From NCBI GenBank assembly GCA_031292515.1, contig JARLGZ010000269.1, forward strand, positions 186,001-250,000: DNA of 64,000 bases. Reading direction: 5' to 3'. Source of the DNA: Puia sp. GTDB lineage: Bacteria > Bacteroidota > Bacteroidia > Chitinophagales > Chitinophagaceae. This document shows, in pieces, positions 48,961 to 58,632 of this stretch. A model generated the notes under the pieces. The model did not search any database. It saw only the letters and a program-made list of their open reading frames with translations, and was not told where the DNA came from. The translations under genes were made by a program, and so were the position numbers. The first letter of the stretch is position 1, and every line of letters starts with the position of its first letter.

Positions 48961-49232
48961 ATAGTGAGTAGTCAGTCAATAGTGAGTAGCGGAGTAGTGA
49001 GCGCTGGACAGACGGCATATATGTCTGTATTTGCTTCGCCCGCATATGGGTGTCCCGTACTGGGCCCTATAGTCCCATACACACCTGAATACCTGCTACT
49101 CATTTTGGCCCTCCTGACGCCACTGCCTTCAAACTGCCCGCTATTTTTGCGTCCCACTCAATACTCTCCGGCTCTTCATCCCGTTCACTAAATCTTCCCC
49201 CCACTCACTCCTCATCACTGACTGCTCACTAT
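48961..49232. repeat. Dispersed stop-abutting repeat, copy E with 16-bp terminal inverted repeats
   Basis: ATAGTGAGTAGTCAGT (48961-48976) versus ACTGACTGCTCACTAT (49217-49232), 15/16 inverted identity. Confidence 0.8.
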
Positions 49233-49261
49233 AAAATTTTGTGTAATTTTCCCATTTAGCG

Positions 49262-49269
49262 TACGTTTG
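49262..49269 (+). promoter_or_regulatory. Bacteroidota -7 promoter element for frr
   Basis: TACGTTTG with an upstream TTTTG about 20 bp away, 60 bp before frr ATG. Confidence 0.45.
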
Positions 49270-49329
49270 CATCGTTTCGGCGGATACTATTTGCCGGGAT
49301 GTTTATTTGTTATTATCAACCATTCAAAG

Positions 49330-49893
49330 ATGTCAGACGATTTGGAATTTATCCTGGAAGAAGCGCAGGAGACCATGAAAAAAGCGCTCAGTCACCTGGA
49401 AACGGAACTCGTAAGAATCCGGGCAGGCAAGGCCAATCCGCAAATGTTGGAAGGGCTTTCGGTGGATTATTACGGTGCTGCCACAGCTTTGAACCAGATT
49501 GCCAATGTATCGGTAATGGACGCGCGGACCCTTACGATTCAACCCTGGGAAAAAAATATGCTGCAACCCATCGAAAGGGCTATTATTGCAGGGAACCTGG
49601 GTGTCACACCTCAAAATGACGGGAACATCATCCGCTTGTTTATGCCCCCTTTGACCGAAGAGAGAAGAAAAGAATTCGTAAAGAAGGCCAACGGAGAAGG
49701 TGAACAGGGCAAAATAGCCGTCCGCAGCGTACGTCGTGACGCGATCGAACAGATCAAAAAACTCCAGAAAGACGGGCTCAGCGAAGATGAAGCAAAAGAC
49801 GCCGAAAAAAGCATCCAGGAACTGACAGATAAATATATTGCATTGGTGGAGAAACACCTTGTCACCAAAGAGAAGGAGATCATGTCAGTATAG
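49330..49893 (+). CDS. frr: Ribosome recycling factor
   Basis: 'LVRIRAGKANPQMLEGLSVDYYGAATALNQIANVSVMDARTLTIQPWEK'. Confidence 0.97.
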   Translation: MSDDLEFILEEAQETMKKALSHLETELVRIRAGKANPQMLEGLSVDYYGAATALNQIANVSVMDARTLTIQPWEKNMLQPIERAIIAGNLGVTPQNDGNIIRLFMPPLTEERRKEFVKKANGEGEQGKIAVRSVRRDAIEQIKKLQKDGLSEDEAKDAEKSIQELTDKYIALVEKHLVTKEKEIMSV

Positions 49894-50078
49894 ACGATGC
49901 ATCCACCGGGTGACCCCCCGTTGGCATGCAGGATGATCCCTCACAACCCGCTCGCTTACTATTCCGATCGACCGTACACACTGCCCTGCGAGGCGCGGCC
50001 TTTGTCGGCTAAGCCCTACCGGGGCTTCGGACCGCATTGGATGCTTTTGTAATCGCACGACAACCCTATACGACCACT

Positions 50079-50825
50079 ATGGCAAAAATTAAATTAAAGG
50101 AAACAGATACCCGGGCGCCGAAGGAATTTGATAAGAAGGAGACCAAGGAAAAACTGGAGAAAGTATTGCTCGAGCTTGACGAGCTGCAAAACCTGCTGTA
50201 TGCCGAATCGAAACATTCCCTGCTGGTCGTAATCCAGGGCATGGACGCGAGCGGGAAGGATGGTACGATCCGTAATGTTTTTGGAAAATTGAATCCCCAG
50301 GGCGTGCTCGTTAAATCATTCAAAACGCCCACAGCCGAAGAACTATCCCATGATTTCCTGTGGAGGATTCACTCCCATGCACCCGCCGAAGGAGTGATAC
50401 AGTTATTCAACCGGTCGCATTACGAGGACATCCTCATCACCCGTGTCCACAAATGGATAGACGACAAGACCGCAAAAAACAGGATGCGGGCCATCAACGA
50501 TTTCGAATGGCTGCTTACCGAACACAACGATACCCATGTCCTGAAATTCTACCTCCATATTTCACCCGAAGAGCAAAAACTGAGACTGGAAGAGAGAATA
50601 CACAATCCGGCCAAGCAATGGAAATATAATGCCGATGATTTTAAGGAGGCAAAACTCTGGGACACCTATATGGAGATGTACGAGGACTGCTTTGAAAATT
50701 GTAATGAGCCTGCCTGGACCATCGTGCCCTCGGATCAGAACTGGTACAAGGAATGGGTGATCGCCACCACGGTGAGGGACACTTTAAAGAAGCTGAATAT
50801 GCAATACCCGGGATTGAAGAAATAG
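50079..50825 (+). CDS. Polyphosphate kinase 2 family protein
   Basis: 'LLVVIQGMDASGKDGTIRNVFGKLNPQGVLVKSFKTPTAEELSHDFLWRIH', 'FNRSHYEDILITRVH'. Confidence 0.94.
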   Translation: MAKIKLKETDTRAPKEFDKKETKEKLEKVLLELDELQNLLYAESKHSLLVVIQGMDASGKDGTIRNVFGKLNPQGVLVKSFKTPTAEELSHDFLWRIHSHAPAEGVIQLFNRSHYEDILITRVHKWIDDKTAKNRMRAINDFEWLLTEHNDTHVLKFYLHISPEEQKLRLEERIHNPAKQWKYNADDFKEAKLWDTYMEMYEDCFENCNEPAWTIVPSDQNWYKEWVIATTVRDTLKKLNMQYPGLKK

Positions 50826-50871
50826 CCTGACATTTTTCGGAATCATATTTTAACAACTAAAATCGACTAAC

Positions 50872-51243
50872 ATGGGAATGCTTAAGGAGTTTAAAGAGTT
50901 TATCATGCGGGGGAATGTGCTGGACCTCGCGGTAGCCGTCGTTATCGGCGCTGCCTTCACCGGGATCGTATCTTCACTGGTGGATCAGGTGATCACCCCT
51001 TTGCTGCTGGCGCCGGCCCTGAAATTCGCCAATTTGCAGGATATCGACGGCCTTCACTGGGGCGCTGTCAAGTATGGCAGCTTTCTTTCGGCCGTCATTA
51101 AATTCATAATCATCGCGTTCATTCTCTTCCTGATCGTAAAGCTCTTTAAGACCATCGAGCGGAAGAGAGTCCCACCGGCTTCCGAGCCAACCCTGACGGA
51201 GAAATTGCTGACCGAGATCCGGGATGAACTCAAAAAGCCCTGA
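50872..51243 (+). CDS. mscL: Large-conductance mechanosensitive channel
   Basis: '[43 protein letters not shown]'. Confidence 0.96.
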   Translation: MGMLKEFKEFIMRGNVLDLAVAVVIGAAFTGIVSSLVDQVITPLLLAPALKFANLQDIDGLHWGAVKYGSFLSAVIKFIIIAFILFLIVKLFKTIERKRVPPASEPTLTEKLLTEIRDELKKP

Positions 51244-51494
51244 TCCTTACCTTTCCCGTTTTCAATGCCTTTCAACGCGCTGGCCGCTCTTTTGAAGATG
51301 CGGAACGGTCAGCGCGGTTTCAAAACGGCGGTGGCAATCCATCTGCCTGCCTGTCCCGAAGGAATTGAAATATCCGGCAGGGATGCCTGTTGGCAGCTTT
51401 TTTGTAGAACACATGACAAAGTACCTCCTTTGCCCTGCCGCACGGTACCATAAATTTATAAGAGATCTTTTCAAAAAAAGTAAACTATCGCGTT

Positions 51495-52517
51495 ATGAGG
51501 AACCTGATTGCCAGGAAGAACCTGTTAAGGAAATTATACCTGTCCCTGTCCGCTGTCCTGTTGATTAGTCATGGGGCGCATGCCCAGGATAAAGATATGC
51601 AGACGCTCAAAAGCGAGACCAGTCGTAGCATCACCCATGATCCCAACGATACGATACCCCGTGACTGGAAGACCGGAGGTCTGTATAATCTCACTTTTAA
51701 CCAGGCGGCTTTAAGCAACTGGGCGGCCGGCGGTGACAAATCTTCGCTCTCCCTCAATACGATGCTGAACCTCTACGCTTTCTACCTGAAAGGCAAGCAT
51801 TCCTGGGACAACAGCCTCAACCTGGCCTACGGCATGGTCAACACCACCAGCCTCGGGATGCGGAAGTCGGACGACCAGATCGATTTCGTCTCCAAATATG
51901 GCTATGACCTGGGCAAAAAATGGTATCTCAGCACCCTGCTCAACTTCAGGACCCAGTTCGCGCCCGGATATGCCTATCCCGACAACAATACCCGGATTCT
52001 GACCTCCAACTTCCTGGCTCCCGCCTATCTGGTGCTGTCGGAAGGAATCGACTATAAGCCGAATGACAATTTCTCCTTCTTCCTCTCCCCGGCCTCCGCC
52101 CGCTGGATCATCGTGAACAACGACTCCCTGGCCAATGCAGCCGCCTATGGGGTGGATTCCGGGAAACATTCGAGGTTTCAGTTCGGCTCCTACGCTTCCA
52201 TCGGGTATACCGCCAATCTCAGCAAAACCGCCATTTACAAAGGCCGCCTGGATCTCTATTCCGACTATCTGCATAACCCTCAGGATATCACCCTCTATAT
52301 GACCAATATCCTGGCCGTGAAAGTGACCCGGATCATCAGCATCAATTTCTCGCTGACAATCATCTATGACAATGATATCAAATCGGTTAAAAGCGACGGC
52401 GGCCAGGGCGGCCCCCTGCCCCAGGTCCAGGAAGTGCTGGGTATCGGTATGGCCTATAAATTCGACAATTCAGGCAGGGCAAAACGCCGGATGGCAATGG
52501 GGAAAACAGGGGGATAG
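51495..52517 (+). CDS. DUF3078 domain-containing outer-membrane-like protein
   Basis: Signal peptide; 'WKTGGLYNLTFNQAALSNWAAGGDKSSLSLNTMLNLYAFYLKGKHSWDNSLNLAYG'. Confidence 0.88.
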   Translation: MRNLIARKNLLRKLYLSLSAVLLISHGAHAQDKDMQTLKSETSRSITHDPNDTIPRDWKTGGLYNLTFNQAALSNWAAGGDKSSLSLNTMLNLYAFYLKGKHSWDNSLNLAYGMVNTTSLGMRKSDDQIDFVSKYGYDLGKKWYLSTLLNFRTQFAPGYAYPDNNTRILTSNFLAPAYLVLSEGIDYKPNDNFSFFLSPASARWIIVNNDSLANAAAYGVDSGKHSRFQFGSYASIGYTANLSKTAIYKGRLDLYSDYLHNPQDITLYMTNILAVKVTRIISINFSLTIIYDNDIKSVKSDGGQGGPLPQVQEVLGIGMAYKFDNSGRAKRRMAMGKTGG

Positions 52518-52575
52518 CTTCCTGATTTTTTGAGGTATTTTCGCCATTCGCGTCTTTTCGCGTTCATCAGCGTTT

Positions 52576-53454
52576 ATGGAAACTTACCAGATAAAATTGC
52601 CCCAGTTCGAGGGACCCTTCGATCTCCTCTTATTCTTTATCGAAAGGGATGAGCTGGATATCTATAATATCCCCATCACGAATATCATAAAGGACTTTCT
52701 GGCTTATATTCATTCCCAGGAGACCCTGAATATCGAATTGTCCAGCGAATTCATCCTGTTCGTATCCACCCTGATGCGTATCAAGGCGAAGATGTTGCTG
52801 CCCCGGAAAGAACTGGACGAGCAGGGTAACGAAATAGACCCCCGCCAGGAACTGATCGACAAATTGCTTGAATACAAGCGATACAAAGAGGCTTCGGCCT
52901 CCCTGGCCGAAATGGAAGCGATCCGCATGCTGATGGTACGGCGGGGCAACCTCCAGAAGGACCTGGCCCAGATCGGGGAAGAAGCCGGTGAAGGCACCGA
53001 AATACAGGCCATCACGCTGTTCAAGCTGATGAAGACCTTCGAAAGGCTCATGCTGAAGATCCAGCAAAGACAGAACAAACCCGTGCATACGGTCGTGCAG
53101 TATAACTATACGATGGAAGAAAGCCGGGATCGTATGTTCAACCTGGTCCGCAGGGAAAAGACCGTATCCTTCGGGAAGATCTTTGAAAACTGCCAGAACC
53201 GCATCCATGCCATCTTTCTGTTCCTGTCCATGCTGGAACTCGCACAGATGAAATACCTCAATATCATGATCGGGGAAGGAAGGAACAATTTCATCGTGGA
53301 ATTCAATGAAAACCGCGGCGAAGAGGAAGAAGACTATCGCTTTTTCGATGACCGGGAAGACGAACGATTGCACTCTCCGGAAGGCGGCCTGCCTATTCAT
53401 CCGATCGATCCTGCCGATCTGATCGATCCGTCAGACCCCTTTCATCCGAACTGA
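52576..53454 (+). CDS. scpA: Segregation and condensation protein A
   Basis: 'YQIKLPQFEGPFDLLLFFIERDELDIYNIPITNIIKDFLAYI', 'FILFVSTLMRIKAKMLLPR'. Confidence 0.94.
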   Translation: METYQIKLPQFEGPFDLLLFFIERDELDIYNIPITNIIKDFLAYIHSQETLNIELSSEFILFVSTLMRIKAKMLLPRKELDEQGNEIDPRQELIDKLLEYKRYKEASASLAEMEAIRMLMVRRGNLQKDLAQIGEEAGEGTEIQAITLFKLMKTFERLMLKIQQRQNKPVHTVVQYNYTMEESRDRMFNLVRREKTVSFGKIFENCQNRIHAIFLFLSMLELAQMKYLNIMIGEGRNNFIVEFNENRGEEEEDYRFFDDREDERLHSPEGGLPIHPIDPADLIDPSDPFHPN

Positions 53455-53506
53455 CAGTTTGACTGCAAATAAACCGGAAACCGGCCACCAGCGAGGTATC
53501 CAGATT

Positions 53507-53540
53507 GAAAACCAGCCTCCGACAGAGGCTGGTTTCTTTT
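53507..53540 (+). terminator. Rho-independent terminator
   Basis: AAACCAGCCTC-CGACA-GAGGCTGGTTT followed by CTTTT. Confidence 0.75.
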
Positions 53541-53609
53541 GGCCCGCAAATTGATGTTTAAACATTGATTTCAAAAATTCGTCACACAAAAAAAATAAGG
53601 ACATTTTAT

Positions 53610-54335
53610 ATGAAGGCAGTTTTTTACCCGGCTTCGGAAAGAGGCCATGCAAATTTTGGGTGGCTGGACAGCTATCATTCTTTTAGCTTCGGCAATTGGT
53701 ACGATCCCGCAAAAGTTCATTTCGGCGCCCTGCGTGTTTTGAATGACGACCACGTTACCGGCGGCGCAGGATTCGGTCTGCACCCCCACGATAATATGGA
53801 GATCGTTTCCATTCCCTTTGCAGGCAGCCTGACCCATAAGGACAGCACCGGCACGGACGGGATTATCCGTACGGGCGACGTGCAGATTATGAGCGCCGGC
53901 AGTGGTATTCGCCATTCGGAATACAATGCCTCGAAAACGGACCCCGTAAATTTTCTGCAGATATGGATCATTCCGAAAGTGAGGAACATCCAACCCCGCT
54001 ACGACCAGAAGTCCTTTGACCTCGCCGCACGCGCAGGACAGTGGCAGGTCGTTGTCAGCCCCGACGAAACCGAAGGCGGCGTCTGGATCAACCAGGACTC
54101 CCGGTTCGCCCTGACCAGGCTGGACGTAGGCCAGGAGATCTCCTTCACACCGAAGTTCAAAGGGAACGGCGTATACCTGTTCGTCCTGGAAGGCAGCGCG
54201 GAAGTGAAAGACGCCAGGACCCCAGCCCTCGGCAGGAGAGATGCAATCGGCATCTCAGGAGCGGATCAATTTACCGTACAGGCCGGATCGGAATCTACGG
54301 AGTTGCTGGTCATCGAAGTGCCGATGCTGTCCTGA
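53610..54335 (+). CDS. Pirin family protein
   Basis: 'RGHANFGWLDSYHSFSFGNWYDPAKVHFGALRVLNDDHVTGGAGFGLHPHDNMEIVS'. Confidence 0.95.
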   Translation: MKAVFYPASERGHANFGWLDSYHSFSFGNWYDPAKVHFGALRVLNDDHVTGGAGFGLHPHDNMEIVSIPFAGSLTHKDSTGTDGIIRTGDVQIMSAGSGIRHSEYNASKTDPVNFLQIWIIPKVRNIQPRYDQKSFDLAARAGQWQVVVSPDETEGGVWINQDSRFALTRLDVGQEISFTPKFKGNGVYLFVLEGSAEVKDARTPALGRRDAIGISGADQFTVQAGSESTELLVIEVPMLS

Positions 54336-54366
54336 TCAATTCGCGCGATCCGTCGGAGCCGTTCAT

Positions 54367-54411
54367 AAAAAAGGTGTTTAGGTCCTGTAGAGAGGGATCT
54401 AAACACCTTTT
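54367..54411. terminator. Rho-independent terminator, possibly bidirectional
   Basis: AAAAAGGTGTTTAGGTCC ... GGATCTAAACACCTTTT, 13/14 core stem, between convergent genes. Confidence 0.75.
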
Positions 54412-54466
54412 CCATATGGAATTGTATACGATGACTGTTAAAAATTCTTCAAAAAGAACACCGCTC

Positions 54467-56401
54467 TTACCCCAGCAGATGGTGCTGCACCGTTACCTTA
54501 TCCCTCATCATATCCCTTAAGGCAGCGGCTATTCCGGACGCGTCGAAACCGCATTCCCGCTGCAACTCCTTCAGCGTGCCGTGCTCAACAAGCGAATCCG
54601 GGATTCCGAGGATCCGGATATCCCCTTTATAACGTAGTTCGGCCGCAAATTCCAGGATGGCGCTCCCGAATCCGCCAACGACCGTTCCGTCTTCGACCGT
54701 AAGGATCTTGTCATATTTGCTGAATGCCTCCAGCAACAGACCCTTGTCGAGGGGTTTTACAAAGCGCATGTCATAATGGGCGGGATCCAGTCCGTCGGCC
54801 TTTAGTTCACGGATAGCGTTCGTCACGAAATTTCCGGGATGTCCGAGGCTCAGGATGGCAATCTCCTTCCCGTCTTTCAGCTTTCTGCCCTTGCCGATAG
54901 GGATGGCCTGGAAAGGGGTCCTCCACTCCGGCATCACGCCTTCTCCGCGGGGATAGCGGATGACAAAGGGCTCCGTGGTGGTGTCCAGCTGGGCGGTATA
55001 CATCAGGTTGCGTAGCTCGCTCTCGTTCATCGGCGCACTCACGATCAGGTGAGGGATACAACGCATATAGGCGATATCATAAGCCCCGTGATGCGTAGGC
55101 CCATCTTCACCGACCAGCCCGGCCCTGTCCAGGCAGAAGATTACCGGCAATTGCTGGATGGCCGTGTCGTGGATCACCTGGTCATACGCCCGCTGCATAA
55201 ACGAAGAATAAATATTGCAAAACACCTTCATCCCCTGTGTCGCCATACCCGCGCTGAGGGTGACGGCATGCTGCTCGCAGATACCTACGTCGAAGGCCCG
55301 GTCGGGCATCTTATCCATCATGAATTTCAGGGAAGAGCCACTAGGCATCGCCGGTGTGATGCCGAATATTTTATCGTTTTTCTCCGCCAGCTCTATCAGG
55401 GTATGGCCGAATACGTCCTGGTATTTTGGGGGCTGGGGTGTTTCATATCTTTTTTTGTAGATCTCTCCCGTGATCTTGTCGAAGAGCCCCGGGGCATGCC
55501 ACTTGGTTTGATCCTTTTCCGCCAGGGCATATCCTTTCCCCTTGACGGTTACAACGTGAAGCAACTTGGGGCCGGGGATGTTTTTGAGGTCGTTGAGCGT
55601 ATCGACCAGCTTACTCATATTATGACCGTCAATGGGCCCGAAATATCTCAGGTTGAGTGATTCAAACAGGTTGCTGCTGCGGCTGACAAAACCCTTGATA
55701 CTATGCTCGATCTTGCTGGCCATCTCCCGGCTGAACTGGCTGCCCGGCAGCTTGCCCAGCGCCTTCCAGATATCATCCTTTAACCGGTTATACGTTTTTG
55801 AGGTCGTGATATCCGTGAGATATTCCTTGAGAGCCCCTACATTGGGGTCGATGCTCATACAATTATCGTTCAGGACGATCAGCAGGTCGGTATCTGACAC
55901 GCCGGCGTGATTCATTCCCTCGAAGGCCAGACCGGCCGTCATGGCTCCGTCTCCTATGATGGCAACGGACTTGCGATCGGTCTCTCCCTTGTATTTTGCC
56001 GCCATCGCCATGCCCAGCGCCGCACTGATCGAAGTGGAGGAATGGCCAACGCCAAAAGTATCGAATTCACTCTCGCTGCGTTTCGGAAACCCGCTCAGCC
56101 CGTTATATTTCCGGTTGGTGGAGAAGTTGTCCCTGCGACCGGTGAGGATCTTATGACCATAGGCCTGGTGACCGACGTCCCATACAAGCTGGTCATAAGG
56201 AGCGTTGAAAACATAATGCAGGGCTACCGTAAGCTCTACAACCCCCAGGCTTGCACCGAAATGACCGCCCTGTACGCTTACAATATCGATAATATACTGC
56301 CGTAATTCATCGGAGACCTGTTGCAATTCCTCCCTGCTGATCTTTTTGAGATCAGCGGGAGAATTAATCATCTGCAGGTAAGGTCCGGGGGTTATATCCA
56401 T
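54467..56401 (-). CDS. dxs: 1-deoxy-D-xylulose-5-phosphate synthase
   Basis: 'VQGGHFGASLGVVELTVALHYVFNAPYDQLVWDVGHQAYGHKILTGRRD', 'GDGAMTAGLAFEGMNHAG', 'DRAGLVGEDGPTHHGAYDIAYMR'. Confidence 0.96.
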   Translation of the reverse strand: MDITPGPYLQMINSPADLKKISREELQQVSDELRQYIIDIVSVQGGHFGASLGVVELTVALHYVFNAPYDQLVWDVGHQAYGHKILTGRRDNFSTNRKYNGLSGFPKRSESEFDTFGVGHSSTSISAALGMAMAAKYKGETDRKSVAIIGDGAMTAGLAFEGMNHAGVSDTDLLIVLNDNCMSIDPNVGALKEYLTDITTSKTYNRLKDDIWKALGKLPGSQFSREMASKIEHSIKGFVSRSSNLFESLNLRYFGPIDGHNMSKLVDTLNDLKNIPGPKLLHVVTVKGKGYALAEKDQTKWHAPGLFDKITGEIYKKRYETPQPPKYQDVFGHTLIELAEKNDKIFGITPAMPSGSSLKFMMDKMPDRAFDVGICEQHAVTLSAGMATQGMKVFCNIYSSFMQRAYDQVIHDTAIQQLPVIFCLDRAGLVGEDGPTHHGAYDIAYMRCIPHLIVSAPMNESELRNLMYTAQLDTTTEPFVIRYPRGEGVMPEWRTPFQAIPIGKGRKLKDGKEIAILSLGHPGNFVTNAIRELKADGLDPAHYDMRFVKPLDKGLLLEAFSKYDKILTVEDGTVVGGFGSAILEFAAELRYKGDIRILGIPDSLVEHGTLKELQRECGFDASGIAAALRDMMRDKVTVQHHLLG

Positions 56402-56783
56402 TGCTGCTGTTTTGCTGTATACTCTTTGCCGGCTCGCTATTTTTTGCTGTTTTGCCGGCATCTTATGTAAAAATACAGCTTTATAACGTCAGATGGCTAT
56501 CGGGGAGTATTTTAACAGTCCGAAAGGAGCAGCCTGTAATCCGGGAGGGATCCTGGGTGCCGGGGGAACGATACCCGGTCGATTTTGTCCTAAAAACCAG
56601 GCAATTAATCGATGTTTTTGTTATCTTAAGGGGATAAACCGGGTGATCTTCCCCGGCCGGTTTACCCATTTATGGCTGTTGGTTTCCTGTAATGGACCGA
56701 TGGCCTGCCCATTTTGGCCATTAGTACAAAAGGGGGGGATGGACCGGCCGAAAAAAATTAGTTTTGACCGAATCATGTAGTGT

Positions 56784-57842
56784 ATGCCAAAAAATGCGAG
56801 TGGTTATTATTGGTGGTGCCAGATCGGTGGATGGGGATTCTTGTTTTTGGTGATGTTATTATTCCTGCCCGCAATCAATAACGAACCTATCAACGGTCGG
56901 GTGATCATCCATTTCGGTCTGATGGTATTGTCCGGGATCCTTGCCACTCATCTTTTCCGGGAGGTGCTCCGCCGCTACAGATGGCTGCAATCCCCGATAG
57001 AAAAGACCTTCCCCAAACTCTTGCTGGGCGTCCTGCTGACTTGCATTGCCGACAGCCTGATTCGCATGGGGGTTATAGACGCCCTCCATATCAGTCTTAC
57101 CAAAGGAAAGATCGATTTCATGACCCGGCTGATCGTGACCACTTTTGAAAGCGGTTTTTTTATCGTTCCGTGGACCCTGATCTATTATTTTTATCACTAT
57201 ATCGACAAGAGCCGGAATCAACAGCTGGACACCCTGAAGCTTGAGGCGGTCGTCAAGGAACTGGAACTCAAAACGATCAAATCACATATTAACCCGCACT
57301 TTATCTTCAATGCATTGAACAGCATCAGGGCCCTCGTCGACGAGAACCCGGCCCGGGCCCGGACCGCCATCACCGAGCTCAGCAATATCCTGCGGAGCAG
57401 CATGCAGGCCGAAAAACAGGAGACGGTAACCTTTGAAAAAGAACTGAATATCGTAAAAGACTACCTGGCCCTGGAACATATCCGTTTCGAAGACCGGTTA
57501 CGGGTCGAATACGAGATAGACGAGGATACCCTCGACCAGCCCATCCCACCCATGATGCTGCAGACCCTGGTAGAGAACGCGATCAAACACGGTATCAGCA
57601 AGCAATTGAACGGTGGCATCGTCAAGATCGTTTCCGACTTTAAGGACGACTACCACGAAATGGTGATCCAGAACACCGGTTCCCTGAACGGAGGCTCACT
57701 CAACGGCGACGGCTTTGGCCTCAGCAGCACCCGGAACAGGCTGCAATTGTTATTCGGGAAAAAAGCTAATTTTGATATCCGGGAAGTGAGCGGGCATTTG
57801 GTGCAAGCTGTCGTACTGATTCCGGTGGACCTGTCTAAATAA
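56784..57842 (+). CDS. LytS/YehU-type sensor histidine kinase
   Basis: Four-TM N-terminus; 'LKTIKSHINPHFIFNALNSIRALVDENPARARTAITELSNILR' and 'MMLQTLVENAIKHGI'. Confidence 0.93.
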   Translation: MPKNASGYYWWCQIGGWGFLFLVMLLFLPAINNEPINGRVIIHFGLMVLSGILATHLFREVLRRYRWLQSPIEKTFPKLLLGVLLTCIADSLIRMGVIDALHISLTKGKIDFMTRLIVTTFESGFFIVPWTLIYYFYHYIDKSRNQQLDTLKLEAVVKELELKTIKSHINPHFIFNALNSIRALVDENPARARTAITELSNILRSSMQAEKQETVTFEKELNIVKDYLALEHIRFEDRLRVEYEIDEDTLDQPIPPMMLQTLVENAIKHGISKQLNGGIVKIVSDFKDDYHEMVIQNTGSLNGGSLNGDGFGLSSTRNRLQLLFGKKANFDIREVSGHLVQAVVLIPVDLSK

Positions 57843-57849
57843 ATGAAGC

Positions 57850-58584
57850 ATGATTAAAGCTATTATCATCGACGACGAACGCCTTGCCAGGAATGAGCTG
57901 AAGAAATTGCTGATGGATTTCCCCGAGATCGAAGTGATCGCCGAGGCGGCCAACGCCAACGAGGGCGTTGAAAAGATCGATAGCCTCAGCCCCGATCTCA
58001 TATTCCTGGACATACAAATGCCGGGTAAGACTGGATTCGACATGCTCTCCGAACTGGAAAAAGCCCCCAACGTCATCTTTACAACCGCTTATGACGAATA
58101 TGCCCTGAAAGCCTTCGAAGTCAATGCGCTGGACTACCTGCTGAAACCCGTTGAGCCCAAGAGACTGGCCGACGCCCTCCAGAAACTCGAACTCGAAGAG
58201 GATCGGGAAATTATTTCGGATCAGCCTCTTTCGGTCAATCGCACCCTGCTGAACGAACACGACCAGGTCTTTGTAAAAGACGGCGAACGCTGCTGGTTTG
58301 TCAAGCTGTCGGACATCCGCTTATTCGAGAGCGTCGGCAACTACGCCAAAGTATATTTCGGCCCAAACAAGCCGTTGATCCTGAAATCCCTCAATGCGCT
58401 GGAAGAAAGGCTGGACGAGAAAGTCTTCTTCCGCGCCAATCGCAAGCACATCGTAAATCTGCGTCTGATAGAAAAAATAGAACCTTACTTCAACGGGGGG
58501 TTGCTGCTCGAAATGAAAGGAGGCGAAAAGATCGAAGTAAGCCGCCGGCAGACCGTTAAGTTCAAGGAGATGATGAGCCTCTGA
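57850..58584 (+). CDS. LytTR-family response regulator
   Basis: 'KAIIIDDERLARNELKKLLMDFPEI...LIFLDIQMPGKTGFDML' plus LytTR domain 'FFRANRKHIVNLRLIEKIEPYFNGGLLLEMKGGEKIEVSRRQTVKFKEM'. Confidence 0.95.
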   Translation: MIKAIIIDDERLARNELKKLLMDFPEIEVIAEAANANEGVEKIDSLSPDLIFLDIQMPGKTGFDMLSELEKAPNVIFTTAYDEYALKAFEVNALDYLLKPVEPKRLADALQKLELEEDREIISDQPLSVNRTLLNEHDQVFVKDGERCWFVKLSDIRLFESVGNYAKVYFGPNKPLILKSLNALEERLDEKVFFRANRKHIVNLRLIEKIEPYFNGGLLLEMKGGEKIEVSRRQTVKFKEMMSL

Positions 58585-58632
58585 AAGACAGATGACCGTC
58601 CGTATTAGCCCCAAACCTTATCAACTGACTCC

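Noticed and set aside
49222-49232. GTGAGT repeats considered as a CRISPR array
   Set aside because: No regular spacer spacing, no conserved repeat length, no cas genes in the window.
50079-51243. ppk2-mscL pairing as a possible osmotic/polyphosphate module
   Set aside because: Simple adjacency of two housekeeping-type genes; no evidence of functional coupling from sequence alone.
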